The notes: a model not told the origin generated them from the sequence alone. Shown: positions 41,671 through 50,220, numbered from the stretch's first letter. The stretch: 64,000 nucleotides of DNA from Amycolatopsis nalaikhensis (GCF_030264295.1 NZ_CP127173.1:9989501-10053500), one strand, 5' to 3'. Made by a program: numbers and translations.

Positions 41671-42126
41671 TCAGGCGTCCCAGCCGAACAGCCGGGCGCC
41701 CGCCTCGACGTCGCGCTCGGTGTCCAAACCGGACAGAACGTCCGCCGACGCGTCCAGCGCGACCACCGGGACGATCGCCGAGTAGCCCGCCGCGGTGACC
41801 GCTTCCGGGTCCCAGCTGACGATCGGCTGGCCGGCGCGCACCTGCTCGCCCTTGACGACGTGCAGCGTGAAGCCCTCGCCCTTCTCCTTGACCGTGTCGA
41901 TGCCCAGGTGCACCAGCACGGCCTTGCCGTCCTCGGTCGCGACGACGTAGGCGTGCGGGTGCAGCGTCGCGACCGTGCCGTCGACCGGCGCGACCGCGTC
42001 CGACCGCCCGCCCGAGGGCTGCACCGCGATGCCCGGACCCACCATGGCCTGCGCGAACACCGGGTCCGGGACCTCGGTGATCGGCACCACGCGCCCGGCG
42101 ACCGGGCTGAGGATCTCCAGGCTCAC
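41671..42126 (-). CDS. crr: PTS sugar EIIA component, glucose family (Crr-like)
   Basis: A 151-residue EIIA. The active histidine H73 (VLVHLGIDTVKEKGEGF) and its partner H58 (LHPHAYV) are both present. It accepts phosphate from HPr and passes it to the EIIB next to it. GTG start overlaps the EIIB stop (GTGA). In streptomycetes Crr serves the N-acetylglucosamine PTS. Confidence 0.93.
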   Translation of the reverse strand: MSLEILSPVAGRVVPITEVPDPVFAQAMVGPGIAVQPSGGRSDAVAPVDGTVATLHPHAYVVATEDGKAVLVHLGIDTVKEKGEGFTLHVVKGEQVRAGQPIVSWDPEAVTAAGYSAIVPVVALDASADVLSGLDTERDVEAGARLFGWDA

Positions 42127-42362
42127 AGGAGGTCCTCGATGTCGCTGGCGATGGTGTCCGCCTCCGGCCCGACGATCACCTGCAGCGCCGTCGACCCCAT
42201 CTTCACGACGCCCATCGCGCCGGCCTTCTTCAGGGCCGCCTCGTCGACGAGGCTCATGTCCTCGACCTCGCAGCGCAGCCGCGTGATGCAGCCCTCGACC
42301 TCGGTGAGATTGTCCGCGCCGCCGAGTGCCGCGAGGATCTTTTCGGGCCTGTCATCCGCCAT
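42123..42362 (-). CDS. PTS EIIB component, glucose/GlcNAc family
   Basis: A 79-residue stand-alone EIIB. Phosphorylated cysteine C25 in LTEVEGCITRLR; the rest (VKKAGAMGVVKMG-like, VQVIVGPEADTI) fits GlcNAc/glucose EIIB. Together with the EIIC at 43390 it replaces a fused EIICB. It is divergent from the GntR-EIIC-HPr unit, and the shared upstream region holds the DasR-like site. Confidence 0.9.
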   Translation of the reverse strand: MADDRPEKILAALGGADNLTEVEGCITRLRCEVEDMSLVDEAALKKAGAMGVVKMGSTALQVIVGPEADTIASDIEDLL

Positions 42363-42518
42363 CGCGGTCTCCTTGATCACTGTTTGTTCCCAACCTGACG
42401 CGAACCGCGTGTCCACCTGTACTACGCCGATCGTCGGCATGCACCCCGCCGCGGGCCACGAACGGATAACGGTGGTTGACACCCGTCCGCACGGCGGAGC
42501 ATCCTGCCCCATCAGATC

Positions 42519-42534
42519 ATTGGTCTAGACCGGA
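42519..42534. promoter_or_regulatory. DasR-like operator (dre) in the PTS intergenic region
   Basis: ATTGGTCTAGACCGGA. The core TGGTCTAGACC agrees with the DasR responsive element consensus (ACTGGTCTAGACCAGT) apart from edge positions. A neighbouring inverted repeat GGAAC-N8-GTTCC (42532-42549) overlaps its 3-prime side. Lying between divergent PTS operons, it would be bound by the GntR regulator encoded just downstream. Confidence 0.75.
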
Positions 42535-42604
42535 ACGTACCAATGTTCCGGGCCGGACGCGAGCACCGGTCCCCGGTGCCGCGAGAACGAGGAGGGTGAC
42601 GCCG

Positions 42605-43390
42605 ATGAGCGCGGCCGCGCACGTCCCGCCACCCGACCGGGTCGTCAACGGGCCCACGCCCAAGCACGCCCAGCTGCGGGAAATCCTCCGCCGCACGGTG
42701 GAGCGCGAGCTCCGCCGGGTGCGCCGATCCCGTCGGAACGCGAGCTCGCACAACGCTACGGCGTGTCGCGGCTCACGGTCAGATCGGCGATCGGCAAGCT
42801 GGTCGAGGAGGGCCTGCTGGCCCGGGTCCGCGGCAAGGGCACGTTCACCGCCGCCCGGCGGATGGAGCTGCAGCTCTACCTGATGTCGTTCACCGACGAC
42901 ATGCGGAGGCGGGGGCTGACCCCGACGACCGAGGTGGTCTCCGCGGCCACCGAGGTGCCGCCCACCGCCTCGGCGCACGCCCTCGGCCTGGCCGAGGGCG
43001 CACCCGCGCACCACCTGGTGCGGCTGCGCCACGCCGACGGCGTGCCACTGGCCGTCGAGCGCGGGTGGTACCACGCGGGCCGGGCTCCCGGCCTGCTCGA
43101 GCTTCGACCTGACCCAGTCCATCTACTCGCAGCTGGCCGAGACGTACGGTGTGCGTCCCGACCAGGCGTGGCAGACGGTCTGGGCCGAAGGAGCGGACCG
43201 CGAGACGGCCCGGCTGCTCGGCATGCGCGCCGGCAGCCCCCTGCTCGTGTTCCGTCGGGTCTCCAGCGCGGGCGGCGACCCCATCGAAGACATCACGTCC
43301 TGGTACCGGGGAGATCACTACCAGGTGACCATGCAGTTGGACCGGAACACCCCGGAACCCGGTCAACCACCCCACTATGGAGGTTCCTGA
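42605..43390 (+). pseudogene. GntR/DasR-type transcriptional regulator with two frameshifts
   Basis: Three pieces in two frames make one normal GntR protein of about 261 residues: the start to TVERELR (frame 2), then SRLTVRSAIGKLVEEGLLARVRGKGTFTAA and the UTRA domain up to RAPGLLE (frame 1), then LTQSIYSQLAETYGVRPD...PPHYGGS (frame 2). The first shift, about 42708-42715, needs one added C; the second, about 43099-43105, one base removed. Both events cancel, so total length stays 3n. The recognition helix lies right after the first shift. DasR-like by the nearby dre site. Confidence 0.88.
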
Positions 43391-44622
43391 TGAGCTCCAC
43401 CACCGCGGAGGGGGCGAAGAAGAGCGGCGGCGGTCTCGCCGGTCTTCAGCGCTTCGGCCGTAGCCTCATGCTCCCGATCGCCACCCTCCCGGCGGCCGGC
43501 CTGCTCAACCGGTTCGGCCAGGACGACCTGCTCGGCAAGGACGGGCTGGGCTGGGACAAGGTCGCTGCCGTCATCGGTTCGGCGGGCAACGCGCTCTTCG
43601 ACTGGCTGCCGCTGCTGTTCGCGATCGGCATCGCCGTCGGGTTCGCCCGCAAGGGCGACGGCTCGACCGCGGTGGCCGCGGCCGTCGGCTGGGTCGTCTT
43701 CAACCGGGTGATCCAGGCCATCGCGCCGATCAGCAGCCAGGCGGGCTACAAGCCCAGCTGGGACGGCTCTCCGCTGCACTGGCCCTACAGCGTGCTGACC
43801 GGCATCGTGTCCGGCATCGTCGCGGCGCTGCTGTGGCAGCGGTACCACCGGATCAAGCTGCCCGCGTGGCTGGCCTTCTTCGGCGGACGGCGGTTCGTCC
43901 CGATCATCACCGCCTTCGCCATGATCATCCTCGGCGTTCTGTTCGGCCTCGTCTTCAAGTACGTCGACGCGGGCATCCAGAACCTCGGCGAGGCGATCGT
44001 CGGCGCGCCGGTCGTCGGTGGCGGCATCTACGGTTTCTTCAACCGCCTGCTCATCCCCGTCGGTCTGCACCAGCTGCTGAACGTCCCGGTGTGGTTCATC
44101 TTCAACGGCGGCGACCTGACCAACTTCTTCAACCACGTGCAGGGCTCGGGCACGTTCATGACCGGGTTCTTCCCGATCTTCATGTTCGCCCTCCCCGCGG
44201 CGGCGCTGGCGATCTGGCAGACCGCGCGCCCGGCGCAGAAGAAGATCGTCGGCGGTGTGATGATCGCGGCCGCGCTGACCTCGTTCATCACCGGTGTCAC
44301 CGAGCCGATCGAGTTCTCGTTCATGTTCGTGGCGTGGCCGTTGTACATCTTCCACGCGATCATGACCGGCGTTTCGCTGGCGGTGGTGAACGCGCTCGAC
44401 ATCCACCTGGGCTTCTCGTTCTCCGGCGGCGCGATCGACTTCCTGCTCAACTCCAGCCTGGACACCGCCCACAAGGCGTGGCTGCTCATCCCGATCGGCC
44501 TCGTCTTCGGGGTGATCTACTACTTCGTGTTCCGGATCGTCATCACGAAGTGGAACCTGCGCACCCCAGGCCGCGAGGACGACTCGATCGAGGCGGACCT
44601 CGACCGCACGGCCGCGAAGTAA
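43390..44622 (+). CDS. PTS EIIC component, GlcNAc/glucose family
   Basis: A 410-residue permease domain with about ten membrane helices. Typical EIIC sequences are seen: LMLPIATLPAAGLLNRFG, FGFLKYV-like helix regions, PVGLHQLLNVPVWF, TSFITGVTEPIEFSFMF (the conserved sugar-site loop with the Glu) and LDIHLGFSFSGGAIDF. Preference for N-acetylglucosamine over glucose is inferred from the dre site. The ATG overlaps the last base of the GntR stop, with GGAGG upstream. It is followed by HPr. Confidence 0.92.
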   Translation: MSSTTAEGAKKSGGGLAGLQRFGRSLMLPIATLPAAGLLNRFGQDDLLGKDGLGWDKVAAVIGSAGNALFDWLPLLFAIGIAVGFARKGDGSTAVAAAVGWVVFNRVIQAIAPISSQAGYKPSWDGSPLHWPYSVLTGIVSGIVAALLWQRYHRIKLPAWLAFFGGRRFVPIITAFAMIILGVLFGLVFKYVDAGIQNLGEAIVGAPVVGGGIYGFFNRLLIPVGLHQLLNVPVWFIFNGGDLTNFFNHVQGSGTFMTGFFPIFMFALPAAALAIWQTARPAQKKIVGGVMIAAALTSFITGVTEPIEFSFMFVAWPLYIFHAIMTGVSLAVVNALDIHLGFSFSGGAIDFLLNSSLDTAHKAWLLIPIGLVFGVIYYFVFRIVITKWNLRTPGREDDSIEADLDRTAAK

Positions 44623-44660
44623 CATCCGTACCGACGTAACACCCCGTGGAGAGGACGAAC

Positions 44661-44927
44661 ATGCCGGAGAAACGCGTCGCCGTGGCCAGCAAGGTGGGCT
44701 TGCACGCCCGGCCGGCCGCGCTGGTGGCGAAGGCGGCCGCGGCGCAGCCCGTCGCGGTGCAGATCGCCAAGGCCGGCGGTGACCCGGTGGCCGCCGGCAG
44801 CGTGCTCAACCTGATGACGCTCGCCGCCGGCTACGGCGACGAGGTCATCATCAGCGCCGAGGGCGAGGGTGCCGAGGAGGCCGTGGAAGCGGTCGCCCAG
44901 CTCGTCGCCACCGACCTCGACGCCTGA
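44661..44927 (+). CDS. ptsH: HPr phosphocarrier (PtsH)
   Basis: An 88-residue PTS phosphocarrier. H15 is the phosphorylated histidine in VGLHARPAALVAKAA. The Ser46 region lacks a clear HPr kinase site, as normal in actinobacteria. Start ATG at 44661 with GAGAGGA 8 bp upstream, in place of an earlier in-frame codon at 44646. EI (PtsI) is not encoded within the window. Confidence 0.94.
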   Translation: MPEKRVAVASKVGLHARPAALVAKAAAAQPVAVQIAKAGGDPVAAGSVLNLMTLAAGYGDEVIISAEGEGAEEAVEAVAQLVATDLDA

Positions 44928-44946
44928 CGCCGTACCCTCGCGCGAG

Positions 44947-44981
44947 GCCCCCGCACCGGTCCCCGACACCGGTGCGGGGGC
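44947..44981 (+). terminator. Rho-independent terminator after ptsH
   Basis: GCCCCCGCACCGGT (44947-44960) pairs with ACCGGTGCGGGGGC (44968-44981), a perfect 14-bp stem followed by TTTCGTTTCG. It ends the GntR-EIIC-HPr unit. Confidence 0.85.
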
Positions 44982-45003
44982 TTTCGTTTCGTAGGGTGGG
45001 CGC

Positions 45004-45819
45004 ATGGAGAGCGTGCGCCTGATCGACGAGTGGCCGGTGGACAACGCCGCGACGGCCGTGGTGACCGCCGACGGCAGCGTCCGGGGCAGCCACGGCGACA
45101 CCGCGCGGAAGTTCCGGCTGGCCTCGGTCAGCAAGCCGCTCACGGCCTACGCCGCGCTCATCGCCGTCGAAGAGGGCGTCGTCGAGCTCGACACCCCGGC
45201 CGGGCCCGACGGCTCGACCGTGCGGCACCTGCTCGCGCACACCTCCGGGCTCGCCTTCGACGCGCACAAGGCGATGGCCGCCCCCGGTACGCGGCGGCTC
45301 TACTCCAACGCCGGGTTCGAGCAGCTCGCCGACGCGCTGGCCGAGCACTCCGGCATCCCGTTCGCGCAGTACCAGGCCGAGGCGCTGTTCGCGCCGCTCG
45401 GGATGACGTCGACCGCGCTGGAAGGCTCGCCCGCGTCCGGTGCGGTGTCCACTGTGGACGACCTGGTGGCGTTCGCCGCCGAGCTGCAGGCCCCGAAGCT
45501 GCTGGACCCGGCCACCGTCGCCGAGGCGACGAACGTCGTGTTCCCCGGGCTGTCCGGGGTGCTGCCCGGCTTCGGCCACCAGAAGCCGAACGACTGGGGC
45601 CTCGGCTTCGAGATCCGCGACCACAAGAGCCCGCACTGGACCGGCGCGCACAGCTCGCCGCGGACGTTCGGGCACTTCGGGCAGTCGGGCACGTTCCTCT
45701 GGGTCGACCCGGACGCGCGCGCGGCCTGCGTCGCCCTGACCGACCGCGCGTTCGGCCCGTGGGCCGCCGAGGTCTGGCCCGCCTACACCGACGCCGTCCT
45801 GGCCGAACTGGGCGCGTGA
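45004..45819 (+). CDS. Serine hydrolase, beta-lactamase family, cytosolic
   Basis: 271 residues with no signal peptide. The catalytic motif S-V-S-K lies in LASVSKPLTAYAAL; YSN in TRRLYSNAGFEQLAD; HFGQSG near the C terminus takes the KTG place. It belongs with class C-like hydrolases and esterases, smaller than usual. Its stop overlaps the start of the lipoprotein hydrolase (GTGA), so the two are co-translated. The palindrome GTCCACTGTGGAC lies inside the gene at 45447-45459. Confidence 0.82.
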   Translation: MESVRLIDEWPVDNAATAVVTADGSVRGSHGDTARKFRLASVSKPLTAYAALIAVEEGVVELDTPAGPDGSTVRHLLAHTSGLAFDAHKAMAAPGTRRLYSNAGFEQLADALAEHSGIPFAQYQAEALFAPLGMTSTALEGSPASGAVSTVDDLVAFAAELQAPKLLDPATVAEATNVVFPGLSGVLPGFGHQKPNDWGLGFEIRDHKSPHWTGAHSSPRTFGHFGQSGTFLWVDPDARAACVALTDRAFGPWAAEVWPAYTDAVLAELGA

Positions 45820-47297
45820 AGCGGGTCCTCCTCCTCGCCGCGCTCCTGCTGCTGACCGCCTGCAGCGCGCCGCAAGCCGCGACCGTCCCCGCGCCCGCGT
45901 CGAAACCCGCCGAGGCTCCCCCGGCGATGGGCACCAACGGCGCCGCCGTGCCGACGCTGCGCTGGACGTCGTGCCACGGGCAGTTCCAGTGCGCGGCCGC
46001 TTCCGTGCCGCTGAGCTATCGCGCGCCGAAGGGCACCGCGATCACGCTGTCGGTCATCCGGCTGCCCGCGAGTGACCCGGGACGGCGGCTCGGCTCGCTG
46101 TTCTTCAACTTCGGTGGCCCGGGAACGGACGGCGTCGGCGAGCTAATGCGCTTTGCTGCCCGCTACCCCGAAGAGCTGCGAGCCCGGTTCGACCTGGTGA
46201 GCTTCGACCCGCGCGGGATCGGCGGGTCGGCTCCGGTCAGCTGTCCCGGCGCGGACCATGCCCCGCCCGCCGGGTCGCCGCTGCGGCAGCCGGACGCGTT
46301 CTTCGCGGCGAGCGCGGCGACCGGCAAGGCCTGCGCCGCCTCGGGTGCCCTCCTGGACCACCTCTCGACGGCGAACGTGGCGCGCGACCTGGAGCTGCTG
46401 CGCCGGGCCGTCGGCGACGCCTCGCTGAACTTCTACGGCTACTCCTACGGCACCTACCTGGGCGGCACGTACGCGAACCTGTTCCCGGACGAGGTCCGCG
46501 CGATGGTCCTCGACGGCACGCTCGACCTCGTCGCGAACGCCACCGGGAAGCCGGGCCAGGAGAAAGCACCCGTGGACGTCCGCGCCGACGTCGCGGGCGC
46601 CCAGCAGCAGGAGCTGGACCAGTTCTTCGCCGTCTGCGCCGCGGCCGGGCCGAAGTGCGCGTTCTCCGCGGGTGACCCGAAACAGCGGTTCGCCGGGATC
46701 TTCGCCCACGCGTCCCGCGGTTCCGGCGTGGCGTCCCTGATGAAGACCGTCGACAGCGCGCTGTACCAGTCCGGCCGGTGGAAGCGGCTCGCCCAGACGC
46801 TCGCGGCGATGCCGTCGGACCCGGGAGCGGCCGCACCGGTGCTCGACCCGTACGTGCCCACGCACTCCCCCGGCTTCCTCGCGGTCCAGTGCGTCGACAG
46901 CGACAACCCGTCGTCGATCGCGGACTACACCGCGCTCGCCGCCCGCGAACGCACGCAGCAGCCGTACTTCGGGCTGAGCGCGGTGTACTCGATGGCCCAG
47001 TGCGTCGGCTGGCCCGGACACGACGAGGACCGCTACACCGGGCCGTGGAACCGGGTGCGGAAGAACCCGGTGCTGGTGCTGAACAACCGGTTCGACCCGG
47101 CGACGCCGCTGCACAACGCGGAGGCGACGGCGGCCGAGCTGGGTGACGGGCGGGTGCTCGTCGTGGACGGCTACGGCCACACCTCGCTCGACGTCCCGAG
47201 CGCGTGCGCGTCGGCGGCCGTGGTGCGCTACCTGGCGGACCTGGCCGCGCCGGCGGCCGGGACGACGTGCGCACCCGACACGATTCCCTTTCCCTGA
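45816..47297 (+). CDS. Secreted alpha/beta hydrolase, tripeptidyl aminopeptidase (TAP) type
   Basis: 493 residues. Lipoprotein signal: MKRVLLLAALLLLTAC (start codon GTG), lipobox LTAC with Cys at about residue 16. The alpha/beta hydrolase core has FNFGGPGTDGVGE (oxyanion region) and the nucleophile elbow YGYSYGTYLG; the C-terminal TAP-like domain carries ARFDPATPLHNA and a histidine in VDGYGHTSL. It probably removes tripeptides outside the cell. Overlaps the serine hydrolase by 4 bp. Confidence 0.85.
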   Translation: MKRVLLLAALLLLTACSAPQAATVPAPASKPAEAPPAMGTNGAAVPTLRWTSCHGQFQCAAASVPLSYRAPKGTAITLSVIRLPASDPGRRLGSLFFNFGGPGTDGVGELMRFAARYPEELRARFDLVSFDPRGIGGSAPVSCPGADHAPPAGSPLRQPDAFFAASAATGKACAASGALLDHLSTANVARDLELLRRAVGDASLNFYGYSYGTYLGGTYANLFPDEVRAMVLDGTLDLVANATGKPGQEKAPVDVRADVAGAQQQELDQFFAVCAAAGPKCAFSAGDPKQRFAGIFAHASRGSGVASLMKTVDSALYQSGRWKRLAQTLAAMPSDPGAAAPVLDPYVPTHSPGFLAVQCVDSDNPSSIADYTALAARERTQQPYFGLSAVYSMAQCVGWPGHDEDRYTGPWNRVRKNPVLVLNNRFDPATPLHNAEATAAELGDGRVLVVDGYGHTSLDVPSACASAAVVRYLADLAAPAAGTTCAPDTIPFP

Positions 47298-47342
47298 GGG
47301 AAAATCGCCGACCGGTGGTGAGGACCGACGACCCGGGCGGGA

Positions 47343-47360
47343 CAGGGTCCAAAGACCCTG
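47343..47360. terminator. Small hairpin in the convergent gap
   Basis: CAGGGTC-CAAA-GACCCTG between the TAP hydrolase and the convergent dehydrogenase gene; 7-bp stem, no T tract. A plausible but weak terminator. Confidence 0.5.
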
Positions 47361-47451
47361 CCGCCGCCTCGGGCCGGGTGGTGTCATCTAGGGGTGCGAG
47401 CCCGCCGCCGGGCCGGTGCGGGGACCTCGGGCCCCGGCGGGCCGCACGCCT

Positions 47452-48387
47452 TCACTCGGTCAGGACGCGGATCGGCGCCCCCGCCTGGAAGGCCGCGATG
47501 TCCTCGACCGCGTCGCCGTAGAAGATCTCGTAGGTCTCCCGGGCGACGAAGCCGATGTGCGGCGTGAGGACGGCGTTGTCCATCGTCCTCAGTGGATGGT
47601 CGGCGGGGAACGGCTCGGTGTCGTAGACGTCGAGCGCCGCGGCTCGGATCTCCTTGCGCCGCAACGCGTCCACCAGCGCGGCCTCGTCGACGATCGGGCC
47701 GCGCGAGGTGTTCACCAGCAAGGCCGTCGGCTTCATCGCGGCGAACTCGGCCGCGCCGACCAGCCCCCGGGTGCGCGCGCTGAGCACCAGGTGCACCGAC
47801 AGCACGTCCGAGCGGGCGAACAGCTCCTCCTTGGACACCGCGGTGACGCCGTGCGGGTCCGCCTTCTCCTGCGTGAGGTTCTGGCTCCAGGCGATGGTCT
47901 TCATCCCGAAGACCTGCCCGATCTTCGCCGCGCCCGCGCCGAGCCTGCCGAGGCCGAGCAGGCCGAGCGTCTTGCCGTGCAGCATGGTGCCGACGGTGGT
48001 CTGCCAGCCACCCTCCCGCATGGACCGGAACTCCTGCGGCAGGTTCCGCGACGCGGCGAGGATCAGCGCCCAGGTGTGCTCGGCGGTCGGCTCGCCGATG
48101 TAGCCGGTGGCGGACACGACGACGCCGTTGCGCGTCGCGGCCCCGACGTCGATGGCGGCGTTGCGCTTGCCGGTGCTGACGAGCAGCTTGAGATCGGGCA
48201 GCCCGTCGAGCACCTCGGCCGGGAACCGGGTGCGCTCGCGCATCGCGACCACGCAGTCGAAGCCCTGCAGCTGCTTGACGACGTCGGTGAGGGGCTCGGT
48301 GAAGACCGTTATGTCGGCCTTGAGCGAATTCCAGTCTCCGAAGGTGAGAGCGACGTTCTGGAAGTCGTCGAGAATCGCGATGCGCAT
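47452..48387 (-). CDS. D-2-hydroxyacid dehydrogenase family protein
   Basis: 311 residues. NAD-binding motif GLLGLGRLGAGAAKIGQ, with VNTSRGPIVDEAAL (catalytic Arg region), DVYDTEPFPADHPL (Glu) and LTPHIGFVARET (His). The family includes phosphoglycerate, formate and glyoxylate reductases; substrate not evident. The ATG at 48387 is used. A shorter N terminus is not required. It stands beside the second palindrome family A copy. Confidence 0.88.
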   Translation of the reverse strand: MRIAILDDFQNVALTFGDWNSLKADITVFTEPLTDVVKQLQGFDCVVAMRERTRFPAEVLDGLPDLKLLVSTGKRNAAIDVGAATRNGVVVSATGYIGEPTAEHTWALILAASRNLPQEFRSMREGGWQTTVGTMLHGKTLGLLGLGRLGAGAAKIGQVFGMKTIAWSQNLTQEKADPHGVTAVSKEELFARSDVLSVHLVLSARTRGLVGAAEFAAMKPTALLVNTSRGPIVDEAALVDALRRKEIRAAALDVYDTEPFPADHPLRTMDNAVLTPHIGFVARETYEIFYGDAVEDIAAFQAGAPIRVLTE

Positions 48388-48418
48388 GGACCTCACGTTA
48401 GTCGGCGGCAAGCGGCCG

Positions 48419-48505
48419 AGCGCCCCAAGGCGGCCTTGGTTGCGTCACACGCACCGAAGGCCGCCTTGGTTGCGGCAGACGCACCGAAGGCCACATTGGG
48501 GCGCT
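48419..48505. repeat. Modular palindrome, family A, copy 2
   Basis: Outer arms AGCGCCCCAA (48419-48428) and TTGGGGCGCT (48496-48505); between them two imperfect hairpins with GTTGCG-N5-CGCACCG tips. Same plan as copies at 11322 and 60202. It lies between the start of the dehydrogenase and the end of the nuclease-fold gene, both minus strand. Confidence 0.8.
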
Positions 48506-48510
48506 TGGGG

Positions 48511-49704
48511 CTAGGCGCGCGGGACGAACACGTCCACCCGGACCAGGTGGTGGTCGGAGGCGTCGTTCAGCCGTGACAGCGGGTCGGACGCCACCGGCCA
48601 GAACACCTCCGCGTGCCACGGCAGCAGGCCCTTCGACGGCAGCACGTAGTCGGTCCGCAGGTTGCCCGGCGCGACGTCGTTGAAGTCGCCCGTGTCGTAG
48701 AACGGGTCGCTCTTCTGGCCGACGTTCGCCCCGCCCTGGACCTGCGCCGCCTCCACCGCGCCCTGGCTGCCCGGGTGCGTCTCGATCACGCGGCGCGCGT
48801 GCAGCAGCTGGTCGATCGCGCCCGGGACGCTGTCGCCGTCGAGCGGGTCGGAGTTGTTGTCGCCCGCCACGACGAAACGCTCCGCGGCACCCAAGCCGCC
48901 GCGGTGGCCGCCGTCGTCGTAGATGTAGCCGCCCTTGCCCGGTGTCACGTAGTCCGCCCAGAAGCGGATCTCGTCGTTGTTGCGGGTGCCGTTGCGGTCC
49001 TCCGGGCCGTCGAAGCTCGGCGGCGTCGGGTGCGACACCAGGAAGTGCACCGTCGAGCGGCCGATCTTCAGCGGCAGGTCCCAGTGCGACTTCGACGACA
49101 GCCGCAGCACGTTCAGCTCCGCCGGGCTGTACCAGTCGTGCGGGGCCGGGGTGGCCGGGTCGTCCGGCAGCAGCGCGCCCGGCGTGTCCTTCCACAGGAA
49201 GTGCTGGAACGTCCGCACGTGCGCGAGGTCGATCGGGTACTTCGACAGCACGAGCAGCCCGTACTGACCCTCGAACGCGCCGAAGCCCTGCGCGTCGTTG
49301 CCGCCGCCGACCGTGCCGCTGCGGTCAAGGTCGAAGCCCGTCGGGACACCCGTGTTGACCGGTGCCGTGTACGCGTACGGGTAGTCGATCGGCTGCGCGC
49401 CGTTCTGGCCGAGGGCCAGGTAGTTCTTCCGGAACAGGTCCGCGGCGGCGTTGCCGGGCACGTAGTCGAACTCGTTGATCAGCTGGACGTCGGCGCGGTT
49501 GCGCTGGACGACCTCGGCGACCTCGCGCGCCTGCGCGTTGTCCGGCGTGGACAGGTCGGTCACGAGCTGGCCGGCGGCGGCGCGGTTCAGCGAGGCGTTG
49601 AACGTGGCGAACCGGACGTGCTGTCCGGGGTGCGCGGATGCGGTGGCGGGCACGAAGAGCGCGACGAGCGCGGCGGCCGTCAGCCCGGCGGCGATGCGTT
49701 TCAC
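48511..49704 (-). CDS. Secreted endonuclease/exonuclease/phosphatase-fold protein
   Basis: 397 residues with a signal peptide (MKRIAAGLTAAALVALF, cleavage after ATASA). EEP motifs are VRFATFNASL (N-terminal Asn), INEFDYV (Glu), VVAGDNNSDPLDGDS (Asp/Asn) and NDASDHHLVRVDV (His-Asp near the end). It probably hydrolyses phosphodiesters outside the cell; nuclease, phospholipase or phosphatase activity cannot be told apart. GTG start with GGGAGG upstream. Confidence 0.85.
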   Translation of the reverse strand: MKRIAAGLTAAALVALFVPATASAHPGQHVRFATFNASLNRAAAGQLVTDLSTPDNAQAREVAEVVQRNRADVQLINEFDYVPGNAAADLFRKNYLALGQNGAQPIDYPYAYTAPVNTGVPTGFDLDRSGTVGGGNDAQGFGAFEGQYGLLVLSKYPIDLAHVRTFQHFLWKDTPGALLPDDPATPAPHDWYSPAELNVLRLSSKSHWDLPLKIGRSTVHFLVSHPTPPSFDGPEDRNGTRNNDEIRFWADYVTPGKGGYIYDDGGHRGGLGAAERFVVAGDNNSDPLDGDSVPGAIDQLLHARRVIETHPGSQGAVEAAQVQGGANVGQKSDPFYDTGDFNDVAPGNLRTDYVLPSKGLLPWHAEVFWPVASDPLSRLNDASDHHLVRVDVFVPRA

Positions 49705-49739
49705 GGTGGTACCTCCCAGTCGGCGGCCACCCTACCCTC

Positions 49740-49753
49740 TTGAACGCGTTCAA
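49740..49753. promoter_or_regulatory. Palindromic operator, site 1
   Basis: TTGAACGCGTTCAA, a perfect 14-bp palindrome. Its twin lies 34 bp downstream (centre to centre). The intervening DNA would carry the promoter of the membrane protein at 49801. Likely bound by the TetR protein encoded at 50246. Confidence 0.78.
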
Positions 49754-49773
49754 AAACCGCGCTACGGTACTTC

Positions 49774-49787
49774 TTGAACACGTTCAA
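49774..49787. promoter_or_regulatory. Palindromic operator, site 2
   Basis: TTGAACACGTTCAA, with one central change from site 1. It lies 13 bp upstream of the membrane protein start, overlapping its leader. A repressor bound here would block initiation. Confidence 0.78.
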
Positions 49788-49800
49788 AAGAGGAGGAACC

Positions 49801-50220
49801 ATGGACCGAGTAGTCGTCGCCTACGCGCTCTACCTGCTGATCAGCATCCCGTTGACGGTGCTGGTGGCCCGCACCCTGAGCAAGCACGGCCGCACTTTCC
49901 TCGCCGAGGTCTTCGCCGACAGCCCCGGCCTGGCCAACGCCGTCAACCAGCTCCTGGTCGTCGGCTTCTACCTGGTCAGCCTGGGGTTCGTGACGCTCTT
50001 CCTGACCAGCCACGCCGACGTCGCCACCGCGCGGGAGGTGTTCGAGCTGCTCTCGGTGAAGGTCGGCGTCGTCGCGCTGATCCTCGGCGCGATGCACCTG
50101 ACCAACGTGCTGGTCTTCAACGGCATCCGGCGCCGCCACCTGGCCCCGAAGCCCGCCGCCCCGCCGCTGCCCCTGCCCTACCCCGGCACTCCGCAGGTCC
50201 CGCCCTTCCCCGCGCGCTGA
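49801..50220 (+). CDS. Small integral membrane protein next to a TetR regulator
   Basis: 139 residues, three membrane helices (about 5-23, 45-68, 83-103) and a proline-rich tail (PAAPPLPLPYPG). Shine-Dalgarno AGAGGAGG. Not recognised beyond a small membrane protein; its control by the two palindromes and the adjacent TetR protein suggests a stress- or effector-induced function, such as lipid- or solvent-related protection (inference). Confidence 0.7.
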   Translation: MDRVVVAYALYLLISIPLTVLVARTLSKHGRTFLAEVFADSPGLANAVNQLLVVGFYLVSLGFVTLFLTSHADVATAREVFELLSVKVGVVALILGAMHLTNVLVFNGIRRRHLAPKPAAPPLPLPYPGTPQVPPFPAR

